A stretch of 56,591 nucleotides of DNA from Faecalicatena fissicatena (GCA_001028025.1 LDAQ01000087.1:1-56591), one strand, 5' to 3'; numbered from the stretch's first letter, positions 32,028 to 41,859 are shown. Numbers and translations are program-made. The notes: generated by a model from the sequence alone, not told the origin.

Positions 32028-33773
32028 CTACCGTTCTGCCGGCAGATGTATCTTCACCGTAATCCCTTCCGGTTCATTCTGTGCAAACGATATACCATAT
32101 TGGGATCCAAACATCAATTCTATCCTTTTGTTAACATTTCCGACACCATAGCCAAGTTTTTCATTATACTCGGATATTCCAAGATTCATTTCCTGTAATT
32201 TTGCTTCTTCCATACCCGCACCGTCATCCGAAACAAGTATATTAACAGCGCTCTCTATTTCTTCGATTCCCAGAATGATTTTTCCTTTTTTGCCTTCTTT
32301 CACGCGTATGCCGTGATAGATTGCATTCTCAATCAGCGGCTGCAGTGTCATTTTGGGTATTTTCAGATTAAAGTACGTCTCCGGAATCCGATTCTCCAGC
32401 TCAATTATATTGTCATAGCGCATATTCTGAATAATCAAATAGGCATTGATATGCTCTAACTCCTGACTGAGCGGTATTATCTCCTTCCCCTTACTCAGAC
32501 ATAATCTATAATACTGCGCCACCGCTTTTACCATCACGGATATCTCCCTGTTTCCGTCTGTCACCGCCTGCCAGTGAATACAATCCAGCGTATTGTATAG
32601 AAAATGCGGTTTGATCTGCGAGTACAGCGCATTAAACCTTGTCTGCTCCAACTGATGCTGTTCCTGCTTTACCTGCTCCAGCAGCATATGTATTTTGTCC
32701 ATCATGGTATTAAAACATGCTGCCAGCTTCCTGCTGTCCGCATCGATACTATCCTCGTCCAAACGCTTCTCTAAACGTCCTTCTGCCACATCATCCATTG
32801 CAAGAAGCACTCTGTCCATGGGCTGATAGAATGTCATTATCATCTTTCGCAGTGTAAAGATAGAAAAAAGCATCATTCCGACAATCACAAGCAGCAGAAT
32901 CAGCAGAATGCCAAAGCTTCCTGTATACAATTCCTTCGCAGGGATTTCATCTACCAGATAGTACCCCCAGCTTCCAATCTTCTGATAGTTGATCAATTTT
33001 CCAGACTTCTGAAAGCTGCCGGTTGTACCATTCATTTTTTCGCGATAAGAAACCTGTTCATTTTTATCCTGGAATATTACGTTTCCCGCCTCATCAGTTA
33101 AAAAATTTCTCTGGCCGCCACTTTGATTCTCTTTACTGTAAAGCTGATCCAGCATATTATCCTTAAAATTAAGAATCAGCATTCCTATTTCTCCGTTTGA
33201 TACAGATGATGTGGAGGTTGAGTATATTGGATGATATATTGTAAGCGTATGAATACTTCTCTTGAAGTATCCTTCCCCAAAACTCATCCGTATGGAGCTG
33301 TCTTTTTTCATTGGAATGCTTCCTGCATAATCTTTTTGGTATTCTGAAATGAATCTTGTATCTAAAAGACTGCTGTTGCCTTTATAAACATAACCGTCTG
33401 CTTTCCCCTGCATCACGACTGCAAAATTCATATTTCCCTGCATATTCAGCATGTTCTGCATATCATCATACAATTTTTCCGCCAGAGCCTCGTATTGGCT
33501 GCCTGAACTCTCACTGCTTTTACAGTAATCCTGTGCACTTTTACTGATAACAAGAGCCATAGCAAGTTTTTGATACTGCAGAAGGGTATCATTGTAATTG
33601 GACGCCAGCGTTTCCAAATTACCTCTTGCCATCTCTTTTGCCTGTTCCCTCATATAATAAACAGCCGAAGTCATAGAAACCACCAGAATAATCATGGATG
33701 TAACCGCTATCATAAGTGTCTGGAAAAAGATAATTTTTTTCTTCAAATTCCACGTATTTATCTGTGTTTTCAT
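32028..33773 (-). CDS. YesM-type sensor histidine kinase
   Basis: About 581 residues from the ATG at 33773 (GGGAG upstream; the longer frame to 33812 lacks a ribosome site). One N-terminal membrane segment (about 14-40), a large extracellular sensor domain, a second membrane segment (about 287-305), a HAMP domain, then the His_kinase domain: H390 in YSQIKPHFLYNTLD, the N-box ENAIYHGI, and SDDGAGM. The sensor is expected to respond to the sugar or to its loaded binding protein. It is in the same operon as the transporter it likely controls. Confidence 0.92.
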   Translation of the reverse strand: MKTQINTWNLKKKIIFFQTLMIAVTSMIILVVSMTSAVYYMREQAKEMARGNLETLASNYNDTLLQYQKLAMALVISKSAQDYCKSSESSGSQYEALAEKLYDDMQNMLNMQGNMNFAVVMQGKADGYVYKGNSSLLDTRFISEYQKDYAGSIPMKKDSSIRMSFGEGYFKRSIHTLTIYHPIYSTSTSSVSNGEIGMLILNFKDNMLDQLYSKENQSGGQRNFLTDEAGNVIFQDKNEQVSYREKMNGTTGSFQKSGKLINYQKIGSWGYYLVDEIPAKELYTGSFGILLILLLVIVGMMLFSIFTLRKMIMTFYQPMDRVLLAMDDVAEGRLEKRLDEDSIDADSRKLAACFNTMMDKIHMLLEQVKQEQHQLEQTRFNALYSQIKPHFLYNTLDCIHWQAVTDGNREISVMVKAVAQYYRLCLSKGKEIIPLSQELEHINAYLIIQNMRYDNIIELENRIPETYFNLKIPKMTLQPLIENAIYHGIRVKEGKKGKIILGIEEIESAVNILVSDDGAGMEEAKLQEMNLGISEYNEKLGYGVGNVNKRIELMFGSQYGISFAQNEPEGITVKIHLPAER

Positions 33774-33859
33774 ATTTCTTTCACTCCCTCTGCAGCTGAA
33801 AAATTTAATCATCTATATTACAGATTGTACCAAGATGCAGGCGCGGCGGCTAGTCCCAG

Positions 33860-34822
33860 TTACGAAATACTATGATTCGATGTACGAAGTTCAAGCACAA
33901 ACCCGGAATCCCGGTCGCATTGGAAAGTGTTTCCATCGAATTTCAGCCTGGCGGCCTGGATAGAACTTCTGCGGTTACTGTACGTCTGCCATGCAGAATC
34001 CGTCTGCCATTTCTCCGCTGTCATTTCAGGATGGACGAAGTAGAAAATGTATACCACGTCATCACAGACCACAACATCTGCATGGCTGCCAAAAAATCCA
34101 TCATCTGCCCTTGTCCCTGCCCCGCTTAATATCACATTTTTTCTTTCCCAGTTTGCTGCGTCAACCGAATTGTATACTGCCAGCCCGCTCCAGGTATCTG
34201 TAATCATCCAATAATAATCTGCATAAAAGAATACATTGGGTCCTTCATGCCTGCAATCTGTAATCTCTGCTCCCGTTACTCTCCATTGATACAAATCTTC
34301 ACTGACTGCCGCCCATGTATGACAATCATCCCGTTCATCCTTGTACCACATTTTCCATCCCCCGGATCTGAGCGGATAAATACAGGCATCAATGACTCTG
34401 TCCGATGACAGTTCTAGAATGGCCTGGAATTCCCAATGGAACAGATCGGACGATGTGTAGTGTACAATGTCACGCGCTCTTTCCCATGTTTGCGCTATCC
34501 CTCTTACATAGGAACAATACATATGGTATCTGATGCCATCATCTATAATTTCAGGAGCCCAGAATGTATTTCTGCCCTCCTCAAATTCCAGACCGGCCGC
34601 AATCCCTTTATAATCCCATTCTTTCCCGCCGTCTTTTGAGACGGCAATACCAATATCGGTACCGTGCATGAAAGCAATGCCGCCGACCGGTGCAAACGCG
34701 CGTCTGTTCGTATAAAACATCCACCACTCTGCCGTCTCTCTGTTATATATAACAGCCGGGTCCGCCGCACCATCATATATGGGGTCCCGAAACAGGGGGG
34801 CGTGTGTACTAAATGATTCCAT
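33860..34822 (-). CDS. GH43/GH32-like five-bladed propeller hydrolase
   Basis: A 320-residue cytoplasmic protein with the beta-fructosidase/arabinanase-superfamily propeller pattern. Three acidic positions are in the expected order: D21 in GAADPAVIY, an Asp in DRVIDACIYPL, and a Glu in CRHEGPNVFF. Repeated DLFHWEF and DLYQWRV blade ends are typical. It probably releases a terminal furanose or pentose from a small oligosaccharide or glycoside. The exact GH family cannot be fixed by eye. GGAG precedes the ATG; it is 18 bases after the nucleoside-hydrolase-like gene. Confidence 0.72.
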   Translation of the reverse strand: MESFSTHAPLFRDPIYDGAADPAVIYNRETAEWWMFYTNRRAFAPVGGIAFMHGTDIGIAVSKDGGKEWDYKGIAAGLEFEEGRNTFWAPEIIDDGIRYHMYCSYVRGIAQTWERARDIVHYTSSDLFHWEFQAILELSSDRVIDACIYPLRSGGWKMWYKDERDDCHTWAAVSEDLYQWRVTGAEITDCRHEGPNVFFYADYYWMITDTWSGLAVYNSVDAANWERKNVILSGAGTRADDGFFGSHADVVVCDDVVYIFYFVHPEMTAEKWQTDSAWQTYSNRRSSIQAARLKFDGNTFQCDRDSGFVLELRTSNHSIS

Positions 34823-34840
34823 GTTATTCTCCTTATCTTC

Positions 34841-35773
34841 TTATAGCGGATAATTGATCTCCAGTTTTGCAAACAAGTCCTCCAGGTCAAGTCTGACATC
34901 CATGTCCCTGTATACTCTGATTTTTTTTTCTTTTCCACCCTCAGAGTAGTTCATATCCGCCTCTATCCGGGGCGCGGGTATCATCTCATATCCATCTGTT
35001 TTTTCATGCTCCTCCAGCAGTGCACAGATACAGCCTTCATCGCCTAATGCCCAGATCTCTCCATGCGGCCAGTCCCGGAATTGAAGACTGTTTTTATTGA
35101 ACTCCGCCATCTGTGAAAAAAGATAACGACCGATTTTCCCCCGGCACATCACTTTTGTCTGCAGTTCGGCAAGGGATACTGCAAACTTTTTATATACGCT
35201 CTTTGTGATCTGCCATACCGGCATCTCTGATTGAAAGACAACATTGGCTCCGCAAATGTCATTTGCGAGATTAAACTCCGGTCCCCCAAGCGGATAATCT
35301 CCTCCCCCGATCCAGATACAGGTCATCCGGCTGCAGATTTCAGGTTCCATTAAGATCGCACTTGCAAGATCCGTAATCGCTCCCTGCATTCCTATATAAA
35401 GAGGCCTGGGGTCATCCTTCATGGCTTCTTTTACAATAAATTCCGCCGCTTCTGTTATAATCGGCGTTGTTTCATCCGGCAGACCCTCGGGTGCTCCTAA
35501 AAATACGGGATAATGATCCGTCAGATCCATGAGTGACATTATCTTTTTTATCTCATCATAACTTGCACAGGCAGTCTTCTTTTCCGGGAATCTGTTCCCA
35601 TTCCCCTTATCAAAATGACCGGCTATAATCCCTTTTATGTCCAGCTTGTCTGTCATCAGTGCATGACATAATGTAAACTGATCATCCGCCTCATTTTTAC
35701 AGTCAGTATGTACGATATACCTTACTCTGCGCTCTTTCGGCACTTCAAATTTATAATTAATCCAGCTGCTCAT
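34841..35773 (-). CDS. Nucleoside-hydrolase-like protein with altered metal motif
   Basis: A 310-residue protein with the nucleoside hydrolase fold near its N-terminus: VRYIVHTDCKNEADDQFTL. In true nucleoside hydrolases this is DTDPG-x-DD; here the first Asp is His22 and two residues are added before the Asp pair (D30, D31), a layout more like the DUF1593/nucleoside-hydrolase-like group. Later LYIGMQGAITDLASAIL and WIGGGDYPLGGPEFNLANDICGANVVF match the family (NLANDI provides further metal/ribose contacts). It may cleave an N- or O-riboside or another furanoside. AAGGAG precedes the ATG, and it lies 16 bases after the permease gene. Confidence 0.68.
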   Translation of the reverse strand: MSSWINYKFEVPKERRVRYIVHTDCKNEADDQFTLCHALMTDKLDIKGIIAGHFDKGNGNRFPEKKTACASYDEIKKIMSLMDLTDHYPVFLGAPEGLPDETTPIITEAAEFIVKEAMKDDPRPLYIGMQGAITDLASAILMEPEICSRMTCIWIGGGDYPLGGPEFNLANDICGANVVFQSEMPVWQITKSVYKKFAVSLAELQTKVMCRGKIGRYLFSQMAEFNKNSLQFRDWPHGEIWALGDEGCICALLEEHEKTDGYEMIPAPRIEADMNYSEGGKEKKIRVYRDMDVRLDLEDLFAKLEINYPL

Positions 35774-35789
35774 CCTTATACTCCTTGTC

Positions 35790-36620
35790 CTATGCTTTTA
35801 CTGCGCCAGCCATACCTTCCACAAAATGTCTCTGGAAAACCAGATACACGATTAACACCGGTATTATGGAAACGCACACACCGGCACACAGATATCCATA
35901 ATCCATTCCATGTTCACCGACAAACGTCATAAGTCCTACCGGGACCGTCTTATACTGATTATCCGTAATGATAATAGTTGCCAGCAAATATTCATTCCAT
36001 GTCGCGAGAAAGTCCGTAATCATCAGGGTTGCAACCGCCGGTTTTGCCATGGGAAGAATAATACTGATAAAAAGCCTCCATTTATTAGCACCGTCAATAC
36101 GTGCCGCCTCATCAATTTCCCTGGGAATCTCCATAAAGAATCCCCTCAGTACAAGTATCCCAAAGGAAATCCCAAAACCAATATATACATATGTCAGCCC
36201 GGAAAAGGTATTTGTCAGATGGAGACTATTAAACACAATATTAATTGGAACAAGTGCTATCTGCATCGGAATCATCATACCGATCAGAAAAAACGCGAAA
36301 ATTGCGGTGCGGTGTTTTATATTCAGCCTGGTAATCGCATATGCCGCCAATGCCTCCACAAAAATCCCCAATGGGACTTTGATACAGCTGACAAGCAGAT
36401 CATTCTTCATATAATGCAGAATTCGTCCCTCAGTTAAAGCATTCACAAAATTACTCCATGCAAATGATTCGGGAAGCTCAAATAAACTGATCCCGCTGTA
36501 AAAATCAGATTTTGACTTTACTGCCGTTGCAAACAGCGTAAATATAGGAATTACCCAGATAATTGCTAATGAAATTAATAACACATATTTAATAATTCTT
36601 TTCTTTTTTCTGCTATTCAT
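35790..36620 (-). CDS. Sugar ABC transporter permease, MalG-like
   Basis: A 276-residue permease with six membrane segments. The N-terminal segment is YVLLISLAIIWVIPIFTLF, and the EAA loop EIDEAARIDGANKWRLFISIILPMAKPA is characteristic of the second permease of CUT1 sugar importers. It ends EGMAGAVKA. AAGGAG precedes the ATG, 9 bases after the first permease. Confidence 0.93.
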   Translation of the reverse strand: MNSRKKKRIIKYVLLISLAIIWVIPIFTLFATAVKSKSDFYSGISLFELPESFAWSNFVNALTEGRILHYMKNDLLVSCIKVPLGIFVEALAAYAITRLNIKHRTAIFAFFLIGMMIPMQIALVPINIVFNSLHLTNTFSGLTYVYIGFGISFGILVLRGFFMEIPREIDEAARIDGANKWRLFISIILPMAKPAVATLMITDFLATWNEYLLATIIITDNQYKTVPVGLMTFVGEHGMDYGYLCAGVCVSIIPVLIVYLVFQRHFVEGMAGAVKA

Positions 36621-36629
36621 CTTTTCTCC

Positions 36630-37499
36630 TTATTTTTCTCTTGCGGTAAATGCAATATACGGTATAACAATCACCAGCATCATAAGCACCATAAATACTG
36701 CAATTGCCGTGCCGTACCCAACATTGTTATAGGAAAAAGTCTGGGAATACATATAGGTGGACAACATCTGTGTTGCATTATTCGGCCCGCCGTTTGTTAA
36801 CCCTTTTACTACATCAAAAACCTTCATGGATGATATGATAAGTGTGGCAATAACCATGATAAATGTTTCTTTCATCAAAGGTACCGTAATCTTGAAGAAC
36901 CGGGTAAATGAACCGGCCCCGTCTATAGATGCCGCTTCAAGAATATCGGCCGGCACTGTCTGAAGCCCCGCGAGGAATAAGATCATCGGCTGCCCGATCC
37001 CCTGCCAGAGACTTGCAATAAGCACTGTGAAAAAGGCACTGTTTTCCCCAGATATCCATGTCTGCGTATAATTAATTCCAATCATCTTTAAGAATTCATT
37101 AATAAAACCTATGTTTGGATTGTAAATCCATCTCCAGATAAGAGCTACTGCAATCGGAGCGACGACACACGGGAAATAGAAAAATGCTCTAAAAAATGTT
37201 CTGCCCCTGAACTTATTATTCAAAGCCACCGCCAAAAGCAGTGATATACTGGTCGTAAGCACTACCGTAAGTACAATCCATAAAATATTGTTCTTTAATG
37301 CGGTAAGGAAAATACTGTCCGAAAACATCTGTACATAATTTTCCAAACCCACAAAATCCATCTTTCCTATTCCGGTACCATTATGAAGACTGATATATAT
37401 CGAGTAGCAAACCGGAAAAATGATAACTGACAGATAAATAATCAATGCCGGAAGTAAAAATGCATAAGCTCCCCAATCTATTTTTCGTTTTTTCACCAT
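36630..37499 (-). CDS. Sugar ABC transporter permease, MalF-like
   Basis: A 289-residue permease with six membrane segments and the EAA loop DILEAASIDGAGSFTRFFKITVPLMKETF, followed by GGPNNATQMLSTYMYSQTF, typical of CUT1 first permeases. It pairs with the MalG-like protein encoded downstream. No ATPase gene is present, so a shared MsmX/UgpC-type ATPase from elsewhere is presumed. Confidence 0.93.
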   Translation of the reverse strand: MVKKRKIDWGAYAFLLPALIIYLSVIIFPVCYSIYISLHNGTGIGKMDFVGLENYVQMFSDSIFLTALKNNILWIVLTVVLTTSISLLLAVALNNKFRGRTFFRAFFYFPCVVAPIAVALIWRWIYNPNIGFINEFLKMIGINYTQTWISGENSAFFTVLIASLWQGIGQPMILFLAGLQTVPADILEAASIDGAGSFTRFFKITVPLMKETFIMVIATLIISSMKVFDVVKGLTNGGPNNATQMLSTYMYSQTFSYNNVGYGTAIAVFMVLMMLVIVIPYIAFTAREK

Positions 37500-37533
37500 A
37501 ACAAATCACATTCCTTTCACTTTGCCGCAAACC

Positions 37534-37570
37534 AAAAGGCATGCAGTTTTTGCCGTCCACATGCCCTTTT
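37534..37570 (-). terminator. Hairpin between binding-protein and permease genes (attenuator)
   Basis: An inverted repeat with arms around GGCATG/CATGCC and A- and T-rich flanks, 13 bases past the binding-protein stop. In CUT1 operons such hairpins lower expression of the permeases relative to the binding protein. Confidence 0.5.
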
Positions 37571-37582
37571 TTTGCGCTCTAT

Positions 37583-38872
37583 TTACTCTGCAGATTTATA
37601 TTCCTCAATTGCACTTTGAATTGCTGCTGCAACCTTCTCCGGTGTCTCTGTTCCATTGCAGATACCTGCCTGTCCGTCAAATAATACATCCGCAACTGCC
37701 GTCGGGAACGCCTGGTCTGTGATTGTAAAAGTACCGCCTTCATTGCTGTATTCATACATTTCGCTGACATGAGGTCTTTCATCTCCCGGCATAACTGCAT
37801 TGGCAAACGGCAGTGGATTGTTGACCAGATCAGCCGCTGCATGTTCCTCTGTTTCCATAAAGTCCATGAATTTCATACATGCATCCAGTTTCGCGTCATC
37901 CATATCTGCATTAAACTGAACCATCTCCGTAAAGGCTGACATACGTCCTGTTTCATTCGGGAATGGGAACCATCCATACTGATCCATATCCAGATCATTA
38001 TCCAGGATATTAAAGTCATACCATTGTCCCTGGATGTCCATCGCACAATTTCCATTTGCAAGTGAAATCAGGGTATCATTAGGATCTGATGTGATAAAGC
38101 CCTCCGGAAAATATCCTTTTTCGCAGAACTCCTGATACTTGGCAAGTGCCTTTATTACATTCTCCTGATCCCAGCTGCTGTCAAAAGAATTAAGCTCATC
38201 GTGGCCGTCTGCTCCTGCATAATACTCTACAAACTGTTCTACCAGCCTCATCGTATGCCATCCGTAAAGCCCGCCCGTGGAAATTGGCGTAACGCCATTT
38301 TTCTTTAATGTGGCACATGCCTGCTCGAATTGTTCAAAGGTAGTCGGAACCTCAATACCATACTCCTGAAAGATATCTTTTCGATAAAACATCCCGACAA
38401 CATTATAAGCAATTGGATATCCGCTGAGCTGTCCCCCCAATTCACAAAGGCTTAAAGCGCCTGAATTAAATTTTTCATCCCATCCATTTGCGGCAGCATA
38501 TTCTGTCAGGTCCTTGGAACACCCATTTTGAGGATAATAGGCACCAAGACTGCCGCCCCAGTTATACCACATATCAGGAAGATTATCTGCCTGTGCAGCT
38601 ACCTTGCATGCATCTTTGATGGCATCTGTATCGTAATAGGAAAATATAATATTTATATTTGGATATTCTTCATTAAACTCGCTTACAATCTGTTCCATTG
38701 ACTCCTGTCTGGTTCCGAGCGTCCAATATGTTATGTCGACCTGCTCTTCTGACGAAGCCGTCTTCTCTGACCCGTCCGAATTATTTTTTTCTGTTTTATT
38801 ATTTCCGCAGCCTGCAAACATCGCTGCAGACATTGCGGCCACTAACATTAACGCAATTATCTTTTTTTTCAT
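37583..38872 (-). CDS. Sugar ABC transporter solute-binding lipoprotein (CUT1)
   Basis: A 429-residue lipoprotein: signal peptide MKKKIIALMLVAAMSAAMFA, lipobox cysteine in GCGNN, a Ser/Glu/Asn-rich linker, then the SBP_bac_1 fold (VDITYWTLGTRQESMEQIVSEF). ATIDs such as YPNINIIFSYYDTD and NGNCAMDIQGQW are typical of CUT1 binding proteins. It is first in the operon and has GGAGGG before the ATG. Ligand unknown; the hydrolases in the operon suggest a furanose-containing glycoside. Confidence 0.93.
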   Translation of the reverse strand: MKKKIIALMLVAAMSAAMFAGCGNNKTEKNNSDGSEKTASSEEQVDITYWTLGTRQESMEQIVSEFNEEYPNINIIFSYYDTDAIKDACKVAAQADNLPDMWYNWGGSLGAYYPQNGCSKDLTEYAAANGWDEKFNSGALSLCELGGQLSGYPIAYNVVGMFYRKDIFQEYGIEVPTTFEQFEQACATLKKNGVTPISTGGLYGWHTMRLVEQFVEYYAGADGHDELNSFDSSWDQENVIKALAKYQEFCEKGYFPEGFITSDPNDTLISLANGNCAMDIQGQWYDFNILDNDLDMDQYGWFPFPNETGRMSAFTEMVQFNADMDDAKLDACMKFMDFMETEEHAAADLVNNPLPFANAVMPGDERPHVSEMYEYSNEGGTFTITDQAFPTAVADVLFDGQAGICNGTETPEKVAAAIQSAIEEYKSAE

Positions 38873-39202
38873 TATTTTCCCTCCTGGAAAACTGGTTTTG
38901 TTTGTTGATCGCTAATCAACACCGGCATTGATTTGATAACATTAAAATACCATATTTTTTTAGAAAGAAACATAAAATATCCTGCGCAAAATCTATAATT
39001 TTGTTACTTCCCCTGTTCTATCCCAATTTGTTTTTTCATGGCTTCTTTATAAATTCCTTAAAAATTGTTGTTATCATAAAAATTGCCGGTACCACAGCAA
39101 TAAAAAATAGAAGAGGTAACCCTGCAGAACGGATACTCAATGTCATTCCTGTACCAAAGACAGATGGCCGGTAACTAAGCATTAATCATTAAGGAGGAAG
39201 TT
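38873..39202. other. Divergent intergenic region between sugar ABC operon and LanFEG genes
   Basis: About 330 AT-rich bases serving two promoters. Near the minus-strand gene there is an inverted repeat GTTGAT-n5-ATCAAC at 38904-38920, a possible YesN site. On the plus side AAGGAGGAAGTT precedes the ATG at 39203. I see no open frame with a ribosome site here; in particular no lantibiotic-like prepeptide. Confidence 0.55.
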
Positions 39203-40192
39203 ATGAACAATATTAATATTGCAGAAACCAATCAAAATTCTAAAAAATCCCGCATAACAAAAGCAGCAAACTATGATTCTGTGATTAAAACAAAACAACT
39301 GACAAAAAAATATGGTGACCAGAGAGTCGTCAACTCCGTGAATCTTCATGTTAAAAAAGGCAGGATTTATGGCCTGTTAGGACGCAATGGGGCCGGAAAG
39401 ACCACAATTATGAAGATGATCCTGGGATTGACCCCTATTACATCCGGTCAGGTTGATGTATTCGGACAAAATATCAAAGGCCATGAGAAAAGCATATATC
39501 CCCATATCGGTGCTATCATCGAAACACCAGGGTTTTATCCCAACCTGACGGGGACAGAAAATCTGGAGATTTTCGCAAAGCTTCGGGAACTTAATTCCCC
39601 TAATGCTGTAAAAAATGCTTTGGAAGTTGTCGGCCTGCCCTATAAAGATAAAAAGTTATTCAGTAAGTATTCTCTTGGTATGAAGCAGCGGCTTGGTATA
39701 GCGAATGCGATTCTCCACAATCCGGAGCTGCTGATCCTGGACGAACCGACCAACGGACTTGACCCGATCGGTATTGCAGAGATGCGGGATTTTATTAAAA
39801 ATTTGAGTGTCCTGCACGAAAAGACCATTCTGATCTCCAGCCATATCCTTTCGGAAATCTCATTATTAGCGGATGATATCGGAATCCTCCACCGCGGCGT
39901 TCTTTTGGAGGAAAGCAGCATGAGCGAACTGGAAAGGAAGAACAGTAAATATATTCTGATGCAAGTTTCAGATGTTCAAAAGGCTGCACTGATCTTAGCG
40001 AAACAATTTAACATTAAAAATTACGCTCTGAAAGACAATCATACCCTGCATATTTATGACACTGCTTTGGATGTGGGAGAAATCAATAAAGCCCTTGTAA
40101 CGCAGAATATAACTGTGTTCAGCTCCGGGCTTTGTGAAGATACTCTGGAAGACTATTTTAAAAAAATCACAGGAGGGAAAGGCATTGCTTAA
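39203..40192 (+). CDS. Lantibiotic/cationic-peptide protection ABC transporter ATPase (LanF/BcrA/CprA-like)
   Basis: A 329-residue ATPase with an unusual Asn/Lys-rich leader of about 25 residues before the domain. Walker A is GRNGAGKTT, the signature is YSLGMKQRLGIANAIL, Walker B is LLILDEPTNGLD and the H-loop is SSHILSE. These fit the BcrA/LanF group that powers removal of lantibiotics or bacitracin-like peptides from the membrane. AAGGAGG lies seven bases before the ATG. The permease gene starts within its last codons. Confidence 0.9.
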   Translation: MNNINIAETNQNSKKSRITKAANYDSVIKTKQLTKKYGDQRVVNSVNLHVKKGRIYGLLGRNGAGKTTIMKMILGLTPITSGQVDVFGQNIKGHEKSIYPHIGAIIETPGFYPNLTGTENLEIFAKLRELNSPNAVKNALEVVGLPYKDKKLFSKYSLGMKQRLGIANAILHNPELLILDEPTNGLDPIGIAEMRDFIKNLSVLHEKTILISSHILSEISLLADDIGILHRGVLLEESSMSELERKNSKYILMQVSDVQKAALILAKQFNIKNYALKDNHTLHIYDTALDVGEINKALVTQNITVFSSGLCEDTLEDYFKKITGGKGIA

Positions 40193-40922
40193 ACTTATAC
40201 AATCAGAATTTCTAAAACTGCGCCGCAGAAAATTTGTCTGGCTCACGTTTTCGGCCGCCCTGATTATGCCGTTTTTTGCACTTTTGTATTTCCATTATTT
40301 AGGGAGAACAGGTGTTGATCCAATTCAGTTTTATAAATGGTCTGCCTTCGGCTATACAGTTTGGATTATTCTGCCCGTTGTTCTTGGAATACTTTGTGCT
40401 ATGCTTATGCGCGAAGAAAATCAGTATGAAGTAACTACGCAGCTCTGGATTGTACCTGTCAGCAAAATGGGATATTTTTTCAGTAAATTTTTCGTGATTT
40501 TGATTTACTCTGTGTGTTTTATGATGATCAATGCCATTGCTTCTGTTATGTTCAGCGTAATTTCCGGATGTGTTGTATTTGAATGGGGGAGCGTTTTATT
40601 CCTACTCGAAAAATGTTTGGAGATGGGAATTCTTACTGCTTTTACATTGCTGCCCATTCTGGCAATCGCAGCTTCACAGAAAGGATACATCCTTCCGGCC
40701 TGTATCACACTGGTATATGCCTTTTCCGGCTTTTTCATTATGTCAGTAAATATGTATCTGCATCCGTTGTCCAGCATGGCAGTTATCATCATGAGAAATA
40801 AAGAGATTCCGGGGCTTGTATTTACACAGGAAATTAATATATTTTTCGCATTTCTCTGTATTATAATCTGGGATCTGATATCCATATTATTTGCCGGCAT
40901 GGCGCTTAGAAGAAAGAAATGA
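40185..40922 (+). CDS. Lantibiotic protection ABC permease (LanE/CprB-like)
   Basis: A 245-residue protein with six membrane segments. The likely start is TTG at 40185, which has AGGAGGG six bases upstream and overlaps the last codons of the ATPase gene; the upstream in-frame ATG at 40134 lies well inside the ATPase gene and lacks a ribosome site. The protein begins with the typical ABC-2 pattern SEFLKLRRRKFVWLTF. It belongs to the MutE/EpiE/LanE-type permeases, which work as a pair with a LanG partner encoded next. Confidence 0.82.
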   Translation: MLKLIQSEFLKLRRRKFVWLTFSAALIMPFFALLYFHYLGRTGVDPIQFYKWSAFGYTVWIILPVVLGILCAMLMREENQYEVTTQLWIVPVSKMGYFFSKFFVILIYSVCFMMINAIASVMFSVISGCVVFEWGSVLFLLEKCLEMGILTAFTLLPILAIAASQKGYILPACITLVYAFSGFFIMSVNMYLHPLSSMAVIIMRNKEIPGLVFTQEINIFFAFLCIIIWDLISILFAGMALRRKK

Positions 40923-40932
40923 GGTGTGTGGC

Positions 40933-41706
40933 ATGCAATTACTACTTTGGGCAGAACTTCAAAAGATCCGTCGTTCAAATATTGTCTGGATTACAATTTT
41001 TGCAGCGATTCTGATAGCGGCCATTGTTTTTACAGGCGGGCTTGATATGTATAAAGGCCCGGATGTGCATTATGGTTTAAAAACTGTTTATGACGGTTCC
41101 CGGTATATAGATAATGCGGGCTGGTATATGGATGAGGTCCAGCCGTGGGCAACATTTTTTATTCTGCCCGCAGTCATTGCCCTTATGGGAAGTTATATAA
41201 TCTGTCGTGAAGAAGATGATGACACATTAAAATCCCTGCGGCTGATTCCCATAAATGAAGCAAAATTAACCGCCGCAAAAATGATACTTACTTTTGCATT
41301 TAGTATCTTTCTTTACCTGCTGCTCTTCGCTGTTACATTTTTGGCTGAAGCTGTTTTACATTTTAACTCTCTATCGGCAGAACTGGTTTTAAGTGCTCTA
41401 AAAGAGTATTTTCTGGATGGCGTTGGTGTATTTTTTGCGGTCTCTCCTATTATCGCTTTTGTACCACGTATGAAAAAAGGATATTGGCCTGCATTGGTGT
41501 TTACTGAAATTTATTCCGTTGCCGGGCTGTTTGCGGGAATGTCGGACGTCTTAAAGCAGTTTTATCCCATTACAGCTGTATTTAATCTTTCAGGCTATCA
41601 TCTGACTTCTGCGGGTAAAATAATGATGAGTATGATCATCCTGTTACTATGCGGCTGCCTTTCTCTCTTTTTGCTGAAAGATCTAAAACATAGTAAAAAA
41701 ATGTGA
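40933..41706 (+). CDS. Lantibiotic protection ABC permease (LanG/CprC-like)
   Basis: A 257-residue protein with six membrane segments, started at the ATG at 40933 (GAGGTG upstream; the longer frame from 40891 overlaps the previous gene). It begins LLLWAELQKIRRSNIVWITIF, the short basic N-terminus of ABC-2 permeases. The large first extracytoplasmic loop contains YDGSRYIDNAGWYMDEVQPW, as in LanG-type proteins. It lies 10 bases after the partner permease. Confidence 0.82.
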   Translation: MQLLLWAELQKIRRSNIVWITIFAAILIAAIVFTGGLDMYKGPDVHYGLKTVYDGSRYIDNAGWYMDEVQPWATFFILPAVIALMGSYIICREEDDDTLKSLRLIPINEAKLTAAKMILTFAFSIFLYLLLFAVTFLAEAVLHFNSLSAELVLSALKEYFLDGVGVFFAVSPIIAFVPRMKKGYWPALVFTEIYSVAGLFAGMSDVLKQFYPITAVFNLSGYHLTSAGKIMMSMIILLLCGCLSLFLLKDLKHSKKM

Positions 41707-41709
41707 TAC

Positions 41710-41730
41710 TATAGAAAGGGTGTTTCTATA
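41710..41730 (+). terminator. Small hairpin between LanG-like and regulator genes
   Basis: An 8-bp perfect stem TATAGAAA with TTTCTATA and 5-base loop directly after the permease stop. It is AT-rich and without a strong T tract, so likely an attenuator rather than a full terminator. Confidence 0.4.
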
Positions 41731-41859
41731 TAGAAAACAATTTTTGTAAACATTATGGCTTCAATGTTTTGTTTTTTATCAATCCGCCGTTTTGACAGAC
41801 GGGAGGGTAAAATCATATAAAGGGAAATTCATATAAGAGTAAGATAAGGAGGAAAGATT

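Noticed and set aside
38873..39202. Search for a lantibiotic prepeptide near the LanFEG-like genes
   Set aside because: No short frame with a ribosome site and a Ser/Thr/Cys-rich C-terminus was found here or at 43884-44082.
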